Positions 27,119-35,661 of a stretch of DNA of 64,000 bases are shown piece by piece. Positions within the stretch are counted from its first letter, which is position 1, and every line of letters starts with the position of its first letter. The stretch spans positions 434,001 to 498,000 of the forward strand of contig NZ_JACLAL010000004.1 of assembly GCF_014280875.1 (NCBI RefSeq), written 5' to 3'. Below the pieces are notes generated by a model. That model had not been told where the DNA came from. It did not search any database and worked only from the letters and a program-made list of their open reading frames with translations. Both the position numbers and the translations under genes were made by a program. The stretch comes from Paenirhizobium daejeonense. GTDB taxonomy: Bacteria > Pseudomonadota > Alphaproteobacteria > Rhizobiales > Rhizobiaceae.

Positions 27119-28288
27119 ATGTCGCTCGTCAAGGATCTCAGCCCGCGCGCTCTGGCCGCGCCGGAAAGCGGGATCGTCGAAATCATCAACTACGCTCGCG
27201 GGCGTGATGGGTTGTTACCGCTCTGGGCAGGTGAGGGCGATCTTCCCAGCCCGGAATTCATCAATCGCGCCGCAAGCGACGCGCTGCTCGGCGGCGAGAC
27301 TTTCTACACATGGCAGCGCGGCATCCCCGAATTGCGCGAAGCGCTGTCACGTTACTACGCCCGACATTTCGGGGTGGAGCTGCCGTCTGAGCATTTTTAT
27401 GTAACCGGTTCGGGCATGCAGTCCATTGCGCTCTGCGTCCAGGCGCTGACAGAGCCGGGCGACGAGATGATCTATCTGTCTCCGGCTTGGCCCAACATCA
27501 TCTCGGCCATCGAGATTGCCGGCGGTCGTGCCGTCGGACTGCCGCTGACTTTTGCCGACGGCCGCTGGTCACTCGACATGAATGCGCTGGAGGGGACCGT
27601 CACACCGAAGACGCGAGCACTCTTCATCAATACCCCGTCCAATCCTACGGGTTGGACCGCAACCCGCGAGGATCTTGCCGCCATCCTGGCGCTTGCCCGC
27701 CGGCATGATCTCTGGATTCTAGCCGACGAAATTTACGCGCTCTATTATTATGGCGCGGGTCCGCGTGCGGCCTCTTTCCTCGATGTCATGGAGCCGGGTG
27801 ACCGCGTGTTGTTCGCCAATTCCTTCTCGAAGAACTGGTCGATGACCGGCTGGCGTGTCGGCTGGATCGTCGCGCCCCCGGAAACCGGGCAGGTCTTAGA
27901 AAACCTGATCCAGTATTCGACCTCGGGCGTCGCGCAGTTCATGCAGCGAGGGGCCGTTGCGGCTCTCGACCATGGTGACGGCTTCGTGCGCGAGAATTTC
28001 GAGCGCGCTGCACAGTCGCGAGACCTTCTCTGCGATGCGCTGATCGCGACCAATCGGGTCGAGACGCTGAAGCCGGAAGGTGCGCTCTACGCCTTTCTCA
28101 AGATTGATGGGATCACCGACAGCCGTCAGGCCGCCATGGACATCGTCGACCGCACTGGCGTCGCCCTGGCTCCCGGTTCGGCTTTCGGTAAGGGAGGTGA
28201 AAGCTTCCTGCGCGCCTGCTTCCTGCGTGATCCGCGACAGATCGAGGAGGCGGCAGATCGCCTTTGCCGCTACGTTCTTTCCCTTTGA
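27119..28288 (+). CDS. Pyridoxal-phosphate-dependent aminotransferase, class I/II
   Basis: A 389-residue fold-type I aminotransferase. The PLP lysine is Lys238 in NSFSKNWSMTGWRVGW, the cofactor Asn/Asp/Tyr segments are NTPSNPTGW and ILADEIYALYYY, and the substrate-binding Arg lies near the C-terminus (FLRACFLRD). The protein resembles the aspartate/aromatic aminotransferase-like group whose amino donor cannot be told from sequence. It stands alone between the mscL terminator and a hairpin, with galE starting about 190 bases later, so the context gives no pathway. Start at 27119 follows AAAGGGG. Confidence 0.9.
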   Translation: MSLVKDLSPRALAAPESGIVEIINYARGRDGLLPLWAGEGDLPSPEFINRAASDALLGGETFYTWQRGIPELREALSRYYARHFGVELPSEHFYVTGSGMQSIALCVQALTEPGDEMIYLSPAWPNIISAIEIAGGRAVGLPLTFADGRWSLDMNALEGTVTPKTRALFINTPSNPTGWTATREDLAAILALARRHDLWILADEIYALYYYGAGPRAASFLDVMEPGDRVLFANSFSKNWSMTGWRVGWIVAPPETGQVLENLIQYSTSGVAQFMQRGAVAALDHGDGFVRENFERAAQSRDLLCDALIATNRVETLKPEGALYAFLKIDGITDSRQAAMDIVDRTGVALAPGSAFGKGGESFLRACFLRDPRQIEEAADRLCRYVLSL

Positions 28289-28294
28289 GCATTG

Positions 28295-28328
28295 CTGACG
28301 GAGCGTGCGGAAATGCGTGCTCCGTCAG
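28295..28328 (+). terminator. Long hairpin after the aminotransferase gene
   Basis: CTGACGGAGC (28295-28304) pairs perfectly with GCTCCGTCAG (28319-28328); two wobble and two Watson-Crick pairs extend the stem inward to a six-base loop. It begins seven bases after the stop codon. No T-run follows, so it may be a Rho-dependent or RNA-stabilising structure. Confidence 0.55.
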
Positions 28329-28336
28329 ATCGATAA

Positions 28337-28381
28337 AACTTGAACGAATTTTGCAAAAGTAAATTTAGTATAGTTCAAGTT
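28337..28381. promoter_or_regulatory. Nine-base inverted repeat upstream of galE
   Basis: AACTTGAAC (28337-28345) and GTTCAAGTT (28373-28381) are exact reverse complements 27 bases apart (centre to centre 36 bases), with an AT-rich spacer. They end 99 bases before the galE start. This could be a two-site operator that allows cooperative binding on one face of the helix; no known factor is assigned. Confidence 0.4.
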
Positions 28382-28480
28382 AAAGGTGTTTTGTCCTCGG
28401 GTTTATTGCCTGACGTAAATTTTGTTAAAGCACAGAGCTGATACGGTCTTCCCGATCGATAAGAACACGGGAAGTAAAAA

Positions 28481-29515
28481 ATGGCGATCTTGGTAACGGG
28501 CGGCGCTGGCTATATCGGTAGCCATATGGTCTGGTCCCTTCTGGATGCCGGCGAAGATGTCGTCGTCGTCGATCGTTTGTCGACCGGTTTCCGTTGGGCC
28601 GTGGCGCCAGCTGCGCGTTTTTACCTTGGCGATGTCGGTGACGAGACCGTCCTCAAGCAGATCTTCGCCGAAAACGATATCGAAGCCATCATCCATTTCG
28701 CCGGTTCGGTTGTGGTTCCGGATTCCGTGGCCGATCCGCTCGACTACTATGCCAATAACGCGGGCAATACGCGCGTGTTGCTTTCCGCCGCCATAAAAGC
28801 CGGCATCGATAAGTTCATCTTCTCCTCCACGGCGGCGGTCTACGGCACGCCAGACGCGCCATTACCGGTGACGGAGACCGCGCCGCTGCGCCCGGAAAAC
28901 CCTTACGGTCAGTCGAAGCTGATGAGCGAGATCATGCTGCGAGATACCGCCCGCGCCCATGACTTCCGCTATGTCGCACTTCGCTATTTCAATGTTGCCG
29001 GTGCAGACCTCCTTGGTCGCACCGGACAATCGACCGTGCGCTCGACACACCTTATGAAGGTGGCCTGCGAAGCGGCCCTCGGAAAGCGCCGCGCGGTGGA
29101 AGTCTTCGGCACGGATTACGCAACGACGGATGGTACCGGCGTACGTGATTATATACACGTTAACGACCTCGTCCTGGCGCACCTGAACTCGCTGGAATAC
29201 CTGCGGCGTGGTGGCGCGACGTTGACCGCCAATTGCGGCTACGGCCGGGGCTACTCGGTGCTCGAGGTTCTGCGCGCCGTACAGAAGGTCGCCGATACGA
29301 AGATCACGATCGAATATCGCCCGCGCAGGCAGGGCGATGCTGCCTTCGTCGTCGCCGATGCGGCGCTTGCCCGTTCGGTGCTTGGCTGGACACCGCGTCA
29401 TGACGACCTGAAGACGATCGTGGCAACCACGCTCGACTGGGAGCGTCACCTCTTCCAGGATGACGCCACCGATATCGACGGCTTGCGTCGCCGCCTTGCT
29501 GCAAGCAGTTTCTAA
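28481..29515 (+). CDS. galE: UDP-glucose 4-epimerase (GalE/ExoB family)
   Basis: A 344-residue short-chain dehydrogenase-type epimerase. It has the NAD-binding motif GGAGYIGSH, the DR at the end of the second strand, FSSTAAVYG with the catalytic Ser, and PYGQSK with Tyr142 and Lys146. It interconverts UDP-glucose and UDP-galactose. In rhizobia the ExoB enzyme supplies UDP-galactose for succinoglycan and lipopolysaccharide, and this gene may play that role or be a second copy. An exopolysaccharide locus lies 10 kb downstream but not in the same operon. The inverted repeat ahead of the gene suggests specific regulation. Confidence 0.92.
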   Translation: MAILVTGGAGYIGSHMVWSLLDAGEDVVVVDRLSTGFRWAVAPAARFYLGDVGDETVLKQIFAENDIEAIIHFAGSVVVPDSVADPLDYYANNAGNTRVLLSAAIKAGIDKFIFSSTAAVYGTPDAPLPVTETAPLRPENPYGQSKLMSEIMLRDTARAHDFRYVALRYFNVAGADLLGRTGQSTVRSTHLMKVACEAALGKRRAVEVFGTDYATTDGTGVRDYIHVNDLVLAHLNSLEYLRRGGATLTANCGYGRGYSVLEVLRAVQKVADTKITIEYRPRRQGDAAFVVADAALARSVLGWTPRHDDLKTIVATTLDWERHLFQDDATDIDGLRRRLAASSF

Positions 29516-29567
29516 AAGATATTGCGGGAGGCCTTGGCAACGGATTCCCGTTACCCGGCCGTGCCGA

Positions 29568-29903
29568 TCAGCCAATTTGCTGTGACATCTGATAGAGGCC
29601 TGCGCAGCGCGCGCCCGAGGCGCAGAAGGCAAGGACCGGACCTTCCGTCTGCTTCAATAGATCCTTCAATTTGGTCGCCTGCTCCAGCGATACGGAACCG
29701 GGGACGACTGGCAGATAATAGGATTTGAGCCCGGCGGCCTTTGCAGCATCTTCGATCACGGAGAAATCCGGCTGCCCCCATCCCTCGCCATCAGGCCGCA
29801 TGCAGATCACCATCGAGTAGCCTGATGCGGCCAGTTGAGGGATGTCCGTCGGAGCGAGCTGACCGCTGACATGAAAACTCTTGGTAATGGGTCGGATCTG
29901 CAT
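29568..29903 (-). CDS. DUF442/TIGR01244 family phosphatase-like protein (Blh N-domain type)
   Basis: A 111-residue protein corresponding to the 'beta-lactamase hydrolase-like' phosphatase domain. The Cys-based loop is FCASGARCAG (Cys94, Arg99), the CxxGxR phosphatase signature. In rhizobia and Xylella, longer Blh proteins fuse this domain to a sulfur dioxygenase and are controlled by BigR in sulfide detoxification; here the domain stands alone. Function is therefore either phosphatase or sulfur transfer and is not settled. An AT-rich inverted repeat lies about 60 bases upstream. It runs convergent with galE, with about 50 bases between them. Confidence 0.85.
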   Translation of the reverse strand: MQIRPITKSFHVSGQLAPTDIPQLAASGYSMVICMRPDGEGWGQPDFSVIEDAAKAAGLKSYYLPVVPGSVSLEQATKLKDLLKQTEGPVLAFCASGARCAGLYQMSQQIG

Positions 29904-29965
29904 TTCTTTCTTTCCTTCGTTTTTCGATTGGCAGTGGGATGCGTTGATTGGCTCCCTCTCTCATC

Positions 29966-29991
29966 CATATACATATGATAATCAATATATG
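29966..29991 (-). promoter_or_regulatory. AT-rich inverted repeat upstream of the DUF442 gene
   Basis: CATATA (29966-29971) and TATATG (29986-29991) are exact inverted arms separated by 14 bases, in a stretch that is strikingly AT-rich for this genome. BigR and other ArsR-type repressors bind AT-rich palindromes ahead of genes of this kind, so an operator overlapping a promoter is plausible. Confidence 0.4.
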
Positions 29992-30138
29992 TTTTCCAGC
30001 AGTGTCCTCCTGTCGCGGCACCATCTTTTTCGCGGCGCGTATTGTGGCGCCGCATCGTCCAACTATGGGCGCCTCCCTCCGTTGACGCGCGGATGCCGTA
30101 TGCCTAGCTGGGCGTCACCAGTTTCTTGAAGATGTCCC

Positions 30139-30492
30139 GTGACAGCAAAGACCTTTCTCGCCTCCGTCGTCGTTGGGGTCATCGCGCTTTCGGCTATGTC
30201 AACGGCCGCCGGTGAAATCTGGGCGATGACGACCCCAGAGGGAACCTGCCAGATCTCCTTCCTGCAGGAACCCGTCGCCGATGGCGTGCGCGCGCTGCTG
30301 CAGCATGCCGGTACCTGCCCCGAAGCATTGAAGGCCGTATCCGGCTATTCGATGAGCAATGGTGATAACACCATCATGCTCTATTCCACACAGCCGAATC
30401 TCGACATGATCGGGCGGGCGGACAAGGATGAGCAGGGCCTGTATATCGGCATGGTCGGCGAAAGCGACCTTCGCATCAGCCAGGTCGATTAG
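30139..30492 (+). CDS. Small exported protein, possibly Inh/Omp19-like
   Basis: A 117-residue protein with a signal peptide (FLASVVVGVIALSAMSTAAG) and a mature part of ~90 residues. The mature part has two cysteines (GTCQISF and GTCPEAL) spaced as in the AprI/Inh protease-inhibitor and Omp19 families, and it is rich in beta strands. These features suggest a small lipocalin-like periplasmic domain, but the similarity is only by eye. The start is a GTG at 30139, as no in-frame ATG lies close by. It is followed by a convergent small gene. Confidence 0.6.
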   Translation: MTAKTFLASVVVGVIALSAMSTAAGEIWAMTTPEGTCQISFLQEPVADGVRALLQHAGTCPEALKAVSGYSMSNGDNTIMLYSTQPNLDMIGRADKDEQGLYIGMVGESDLRISQVD

Positions 30493-30525
30493 CCGAATCG
30501 GCAGGTCCGATGCACGTTTGGCCCG

Positions 30526-30915
30526 TCATGGCGCGGTGCATTCCGGGTCGGCATGCGCCAGAAGCCAGTTTTCCAGTGCGGCGACGACTGCAAGCCGCAG
30601 ACTGGCGCCCTCCGATAGAGCGCGGGAAAGTGCATCGCGGTCTTCCTCGAATCCCAGTTGGGTCATAACCGCCTCCGCCGAAAGCGAGCGGGCGGTCATG
30701 ATGGCCCGGATACGAACGACCGCCGATGGCAGAAGGTAACGTCCGCTGGCAATCGGTATCCTGGCGATCATGTCCGTCGCCGTGATGCCGTTGCCGTCGT
30801 TTCCGTCCTGCGAGGCCGCGAGCCATTTCAGGAATTCGTAGCGTTGCTGCGAGGATGCCTTTGCCCAGGAGTGTTGTAGCTTCTCGAGACGGTTGCGCTT
30901 GGGTTTCGGGGGCAT
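30526..30915 (-). CDS. Hypothetical protein, helical, rhizobial type
   Basis: A 129-residue soluble protein with a basic N-terminus (MPPKPKRNRLEKLQHSW) and helical segments (QQRYEFLKWLA; MTARSLSAEAVMTQLGF). I do not recognise the family. It lacks membrane segments, a signal peptide and catalytic motifs. GC-biased third codon positions and a length free of stops support coding. The lysine/arginine-rich start and mostly helical pattern would suit a nucleic-acid- or protein-binding role, which is speculation. It is transcribed away from the flagellin gene, so the 342-base spacer between them carries both promoters. Confidence 0.7.
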   Translation of the reverse strand: MPPKPKRNRLEKLQHSWAKASSQQRYEFLKWLAASQDGNDGNGITATDMIARIPIASGRYLLPSAVVRIRAIMTARSLSAEAVMTQLGFEEDRDALSRALSEGASLRLAVVAALENWLLAHADPECTAP

Positions 30916-31257
30916 GCGATTTCCGCCTTTGATGTTTCGGCTCTCTGGAGCGTCTCAGGTGAAAGCGAGATCACCCCGAGTTCTATATCTCTTTGTTTTC
31001 ATGCAATTGCGGACGCAGGATCGCGGTTCATTCATGCTGGGACTCCTCTAACGCAGGATGATCGAAAGGACGAGGGGAAATCGCCTTTCGCGGTTCAACG
31101 AGGCGCAGGGTGTGCGTACCCATCAGTTAACAATGGTTAATTTTGCGAACATTTTTTTAACTTTCGTTAACCTCTATTAACCATGTTCGGACGGCGGAGT
31201 TTCCGCGATCTGGCTCATGACGTGCCCCTTTCGACCAAACGAATTCAACGGGCAGGC
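30916..31257. promoter_or_regulatory. Intergenic region upstream of the flagellin gene
   Basis: This 342-base stretch has no gene. Its first half shows nothing notable to me. The second half (31126-31184) holds a phased TTAA array with two CtrA-like half-sites, listed separately, which ends 74 bases before the flagellin start. Confidence 0.5.
31126..31184 (+). promoter_or_regulatory. Helically phased TTAA array with two CtrA-like half-sites
   Basis: TTAA occurs at 31127, 31137, 31157, 31167 and 31177, that is, at exact 10-base steps with one step unoccupied. The right end reads TTAACCAT (31177-31184) and the left part reads ATGGTTAA (31133-31140), the same octamer inverted. TTAACCAT is the known CtrA half-site in alphaproteobacteria. 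The phasing would place all sites on one face of the helix. Confidence 0.55.
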
Positions 31258-33021
31258 ATGACCAGCATATTGACGAATATTTCCTCCATGTCCGCGTTGC
31301 AGAGCTTGCGGACAGTCTCTGGCGGATTGCACAGGGCGCAGAGCGAGGCTTCTTCCGGGCTGCGTGTGGCAACGGCCTCAGACAATGTTGCCTACTGGTC
31401 GATTTCCACCACGATGCGCTCCGACAACAGGGCGATTTCCGCCGCCAACGACGCTCTCGGCCTCGGCTCGGCAAAGACCGACACCGCCTATGCCGGTATG
31501 GATGCTGTCATCGGCGTTCTCGGAGAATTCAAGGCAAAGCTCGTCACGGCCAGGGAGCCCGCCACCGACAATGCCAAGATCCAGCACGAATTGGAGCAAC
31601 TCAAGAAGCAGGTCGTGGGCATTTCCCAATCGGCTAGCTTCAGCGGACAGAACTGGCTCACCACGGATCTCACCGACATCAAGGACGATGCCGACGTGAA
31701 CACAAGGAAGAGCGTCGTCTCTTCCTTCGTCAGGCAGGACGACGGCAAGGTCTCAGTCAATATGATCGATGTCCCGATGGCGCAGACATCGCTGTTTAAC
31801 ACCGCCGGTGGCGGACTTCTTCAGAAGGAAATCGCCGATACAGTCACTCTTCCTGTCACTGGCACGCTTGATCTGGGCGGTCTGGTCAGCGGTGCACCCT
31901 CCACGCATGCCCATAAGGGCCACACGTATTTTGAGTTCGTCGCTGGCAGCGCCTTGTCCTTAGCCGATAGCATCACCTTCGATGTGACGGTCGATTCGAG
32001 CACATATAGCGGCGGTCAGCTTTATACCGGCATCTCTATCGATCAGGCATTGGTGAATACGGTCCTGGGCAGGGCGGATGGATCGATCACCTCGGCAGAC
32101 GAATTAGCACGGGTCATAGACGCTGCTCTCGATCTCGCGGGCGTTCCCGCCGGTTCCGGTGCTGGCGGCTACGATACCAATTTCGGCGTGGTATCCATGA
32201 ACATGGTAGATATCGGCTCCGATGAAACGCTGTCGGGTCATCCCGGCTCGAGCGTAGTCATCAGCAATCTGGTTTCCACCTTGGCTGGCAATTTCGCCTA
32301 CGGCATGGATCCCAGCAACATCTACCAGCATATGAATCTTTACGCTTCGGCCGGCATGGCCTTCACGGAAGGGTTTCAGATTGATACCACGGGCAGCATG
32401 TCGCTCGATGTGACCTTTGCGGGGCAATCAGCGCAGAGCTTCACCATCACGAAGGCGGATGTCGATGCAGCACTCGGCACGACCGACGGCATCGTAGATA
32501 CGCCCTCCGATATGGCCGCACTGATGAATTATGCGCTCGCGACTTCGGGCCTCACGTTCATGGCGGGGGCGAACAGCCTGTACATTGGCGTCAATGCGGC
32601 CATCCATCCGGAGCAGGGCGGCAAATCGGACTTCGTGGTTTCCAACGCGACGAGCACCGGCGTGACGGCTGTCGCGGCGGAAGTCTCCCTGCCGATCAGC
32701 GTCAATTTCGATTTTCTCGATATCGACGTTACGGGCGGGGCAGACGTCGATCATTACATCGGTGGTCTGGAGATCATGATCGGCAAGGTCGTGAACGGTG
32801 CGGCCAGCCTCGGCTCACTCCAGCAGCGGATCGGCATGCAGTCAGATTTCGCCGGCAAGCTCATGGACAGCATCGAAAGCGGTGTGGGTCGTCTCATCGA
32901 CGCCGATATGGAAGAGGCATCGAGCCGTCTGAAAGCACTCCAGACCCAGGAGCAACTCGCCCTCCAGAGCCTCCAAATTGCCAATGCGGGATCCGAGAAT
33001 ATCCTCGGTCTGTTCAACTGA
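31258..33021 (+). CDS. Flagellin, unusually long
   Basis: A 587-residue flagellin. The N-terminus (MTSILTNISSMSALQSLR, then SGLRVATASDNVAYWSI) and C-terminus (SSRLKALQTQEQLALQSLQI, ending NILGLFN) are typical rhizobial flagellin ends that form the filament core. The central part, about residues 150-490, is much longer than in FlaA-type flagellins of ~300-400 residues and would form an enlarged surface domain. The start at 31258 is chosen because it gives the standard N-terminus; the frame extends to 31183 without one. No other flagellar gene is adjacent; the chemotaxis/flagellar cluster starts 20 kb away. Confidence 0.92.
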   Translation: MTSILTNISSMSALQSLRTVSGGLHRAQSEASSGLRVATASDNVAYWSISTTMRSDNRAISAANDALGLGSAKTDTAYAGMDAVIGVLGEFKAKLVTAREPATDNAKIQHELEQLKKQVVGISQSASFSGQNWLTTDLTDIKDDADVNTRKSVVSSFVRQDDGKVSVNMIDVPMAQTSLFNTAGGGLLQKEIADTVTLPVTGTLDLGGLVSGAPSTHAHKGHTYFEFVAGSALSLADSITFDVTVDSSTYSGGQLYTGISIDQALVNTVLGRADGSITSADELARVIDAALDLAGVPAGSGAGGYDTNFGVVSMNMVDIGSDETLSGHPGSSVVISNLVSTLAGNFAYGMDPSNIYQHMNLYASAGMAFTEGFQIDTTGSMSLDVTFAGQSAQSFTITKADVDAALGTTDGIVDTPSDMAALMNYALATSGLTFMAGANSLYIGVNAAIHPEQGGKSDFVVSNATSTGVTAVAAEVSLPISVNFDFLDIDVTGGADVDHYIGGLEIMIGKVVNGAASLGSLQQRIGMQSDFAGKLMDSIESGVGRLIDADMEEASSRLKALQTQEQLALQSLQIANAGSENILGLFN

Positions 33022-33164
33022 AGCTGATCGATGCCGCGATATCCTGATTTCGGCTATGCCGGGATCGGGACCGCCGCAGTTTATCACGGCCGCATCTACG
33101 GTTCACCCAAAGCATATGGAAGCAACACTTGCTTTTAAAATATCTAATTATTTCAATGACAAAA

Positions 33165-33239
33165 TGGTGCTGCTAGAGAGATTTGAACTCTCGGCCTCTC
33201 CCTTACCAAGGGAGTGCTCTACCCCTGAGCTATAGCAGC
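33165..33239 (-). tRNA. tRNA-Thr (anticodon GGT)
   Basis: Read on the minus strand this is a complete 75-base cloverleaf. The acceptor stem is GCTGCTA with TAGCAGC, followed by discriminator A and an encoded CCA. The D-arm is AGCTCAGGGGTAGAGC, the anticodon stem is CTCCC/GGGAG around TTGGTAA (anticodon GGT, Thr), and the T-arm contains GTTCAAATC. Confidence 0.96.
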
Positions 33240-33390
33240 ATCTTTGCGCGGCGTGTGTTGCCGTTGCGAGCGAGCCGCCTATTGCCACAGCTTCACGGGG
33301 AGCGCAACAGTAAAACGAATTTTACGGGAAGAAATCCGTCGTCATTGCACCAGTCTTTCGCAATCGGCTGTTTTCGTTTATCACGCCGGC

Positions 33391-33651
33391 ATGACAGAAA
33401 ATCGGCAAAACCCCGGGATTGCGGGGCCGGCGGCGGAAGCGGGCGGCGAAGACAGCATTTCATCTCGCCCGCCTGTGGATAAACGCAAGGCAGCAGCTGA
33501 ATTGGCGGCTGAGCGGCGCAAGGCGCGCGCGGCTGAAAAGCTGCGCGAGAATCTCCTGCGACGAAAACAGCAGTCCCGCGCCCGCCGCGCCGGTCAGGCC
33601 GACGAGACAGATGGCTTGCCCGCCGCAAATTCGTCTCAACCCGATGATTAA
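33391..33651 (+). CDS. Small highly charged protein upstream of murA
   Basis: An 86-residue, strongly charged and low-complexity protein. The middle is a Lys/Arg/Ala/Glu-rich helix (AELAAERRKARAAEKLRENL), and both ends are polar and likely disordered. No known domain is seen. The frame also opens upstream (33244), but the ATG at 33391 is the first plausible start. A small basic protein at this position ahead of murA is something I recall from other Rhizobiaceae, which supports a real gene, but function is unknown. It ends 120 bases before murA. Confidence 0.6.
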   Translation: MTENRQNPGIAGPAAEAGGEDSISSRPPVDKRKAAAELAAERRKARAAEKLRENLLRRKQQSRARRAGQADETDGLPAANSSQPDD

Positions 33652-33771
33652 TCACTGCTGAAGGGCCGAATTGAATACGGCTTGTTTTTCGTCTAAACAC
33701 CCTCGCGTCCGCGGGGGCGAGATCAGCACAATAAATGAAAGGCGGGCGCCAGTCCCGTTCAGAAGGCTTAC

Positions 33772-35064
33772 ATGGATCGTATTCGGATTGTCGGCGGCAA
33801 CGAGCTCAAGGGTATTATCCCGATCTCCGGCGCCAAGAACGCGGCGCTGCCTCTGATGATCGCTTCGCTGCTGACCAGCGATACGCTGACGCTTGAAAAT
33901 GTACCGCACCTCGCCGATGTCGAGCTGTTGCTGCGAATTCTCGGCAACCACGGCGTCGATGTTTCCGTCAATGGTCGCCGCGAGCATCAGGACGGCTCTT
34001 ACTCTCGTACCATCCATTTCACCTGCCGCACCGTTGCCGATACGACCGCTCCCTACGAACTGGTTTCCAAGATGCGTGCAAGCTTCTGGGTCATCGGTCC
34101 GCTTCTCGCGCGTGAGGGCAAGGCACGAGTTTCCCTGCCGGGTGGTTGCGCGATTGGCACGCGTCCGGTTGACCTGTTCATCGAGGGCCTGCAGGCGCTC
34201 GGCGCCGAGATGGAAATCGATGGTGGCTATATCAATGCGACTGCGCCTAAGGGCGGCCTGATCGGCGCGACCTATAATTTCCCCAAGGTTTCCGTCGGCG
34301 CGACCCATGTGATGATGATGGCGGCCTCTCTCGCCCGCGGAACGACGGTGATCGGCAACGCGGCTCGCGAACCGGAAGTCGTCGACCTTGCCAATTGCCT
34401 GAATGCCATGGGCGCGAAGATTTCCGGCGCTGGTACCTCGACGATTACAATTGAAGGTGTGTCGAGCCTTTCCGGTGCGCGCCACCGGGTTCTGCCTGAC
34501 CGTATCGAAACCGGTACCTATGCAATGGCCGTCGCTATGACCGGTGGCGACGTTGTTTTGCAGGGAACGGATGCTTCGCTGCTCGATACCGCGCTCGAAG
34601 CGATCCGTCGTGCAGGCGCGGAAGTGACCGAAACCGATGGCGGCATCCGCGTCGTTGGCTATGGTTCGGAAATCCGCCCGGTCGATATCGTCACCGAGCC
34701 TTTCCCCGGTTTCCCGACCGACCTCCAGGCCCAGTTCATGGGCCTGATGACCCGTGCGAACGGCGTTTCCCACGTCACCGAGACGATTTTCGAGAACCGC
34801 TTCATGCATGTGCAGGAGCTTGCCCGACTCGGCGCCAGGATTACGCTTTCCGGTCAGACCGCCCGTATCGAGGGCACTAGCCGCCTGCGTGGTGCGCCGG
34901 TCATGGCAACCGACCTGCGCGCATCGGTTTCGCTGGTGATCGCGGGGCTTGCGGCAGAGGGGGAGACCATGGTGTCGCGTGTCTATCATCTAGACCGCGG
35001 TTTCGAGCGTCTCGAAGAGAAGCTTACCCGTTGCGGAGCCATCGTCGAACGCATCAGCGACTGA
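33772..35064 (+). CDS. murA: UDP-N-acetylglucosamine 1-carboxyvinyltransferase
   Basis: A 430-residue MurA that adds enolpyruvate to UDP-GlcNAc in the first committed step of peptidoglycan synthesis. It shows the N-terminal segment [12 protein letters not shown], the active-site loop [11 protein letters not shown] with Cys126 (the fosfomycin-target type of loop), and [15 protein letters not shown] near the C-terminus. Length is typical. It opens a conserved block with DUF2948, hisD, UPF0262, a phosphatase, infA, maf and yacG, all on the same strand, seen in many Rhizobiaceae. Confidence 0.97.
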   Translation: MDRIRIVGGNELKGIIPISGAKNAALPLMIASLLTSDTLTLENVPHLADVELLLRILGNHGVDVSVNGRREHQDGSYSRTIHFTCRTVADTTAPYELVSKMRASFWVIGPLLAREGKARVSLPGGCAIGTRPVDLFIEGLQALGAEMEIDGGYINATAPKGGLIGATYNFPKVSVGATHVMMMAASLARGTTVIGNAAREPEVVDLANCLNAMGAKISGAGTSTITIEGVSSLSGARHRVLPDRIETGTYAMAVAMTGGDVVLQGTDASLLDTALEAIRRAGAEVTETDGGIRVVGYGSEIRPVDIVTEPFPGFPTDLQAQFMGLMTRANGVSHVTETIFENRFMHVQELARLGARITLSGQTARIEGTSRLRGAPVMATDLRASVSLVIAGLAAEGETMVSRVYHLDRGFERLEEKLTRCGAIVERISD

Positions 35065-35175
35065 CAGACTGCTAATCTCCGTTCCTCGATGCCGTTGCGT
35101 CTTGCATTGCGGCAACCTATGTCGAAAAGATGATGTGACGCTTCGCCTTCGGGCGGCCATTCGGGTAACGGTGAA

Positions 35176-35613
35176 ATGACAAGTCTGAAGCTGCTCGCTC
35201 TTGATAACGACGACCTCTCGGTCATCTCCGCTCACATGCAGGATGCGGTCTTCCGCATATCCGACATGTCCTTCCAGCCGCGTCCCGGTCTCTTCTCACT
35301 GGCGGCCAACCGCTTCGTCTGGGAAGATTCCGCCGGTCGCCGCAAGGCTTATGAACGCCGCAGGGCTCTTTTGAGCTTCAAGCGCGTCTCTGCCGTGCGG
35401 TCGATAGGCTTTGACCGCGCCAATGGCGACAATGTGCTTTCGCTGCTGGCAGTCCGTTTCAGGGCGGAGGGCGAGGGGCCGGAAGGTGTGGTGGAACTGG
35501 TGCTCTCCGGTGGCGGCATGATCGCCCTCGATGTGGAATGTATCGAAGCACAGCTTGCGGATACCGGCGGGGCATGGGAAACCAGCCTGAAGCCCGATCA
35601 TCCGGGTGAGTGA
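35176..35613 (+). CDS. DUF2948 family protein
   Basis: A 145-residue protein of the alphaproteobacterial DUF2948 family. It begins LKLLALDNDDLSVISAHMQDA and contains the conserved segment FVWEDSAGRRKAYERRRALL. No catalytic residues, membrane segments or signal peptide are visible. Its function is unknown. The gene lies between murA and hisD, spaced 48 bases from hisD, a linkage that is conserved in the Rhizobiales as far as I know. The ATG at 35176 is preceded by only a weak ribosome-binding site. Confidence 0.88.
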   Translation: MTSLKLLALDNDDLSVISAHMQDAVFRISDMSFQPRPGLFSLAANRFVWEDSAGRRKAYERRRALLSFKRVSAVRSIGFDRANGDNVLSLLAVRFRAEGEGPEGVVELVLSGGGMIALDVECIEAQLADTGGAWETSLKPDHPGE

Positions 35614-35661
35614 ACGGCAGGCGACGAAAAACCGCCCGCCGAAAAGAGGGACTGAAGAGAA

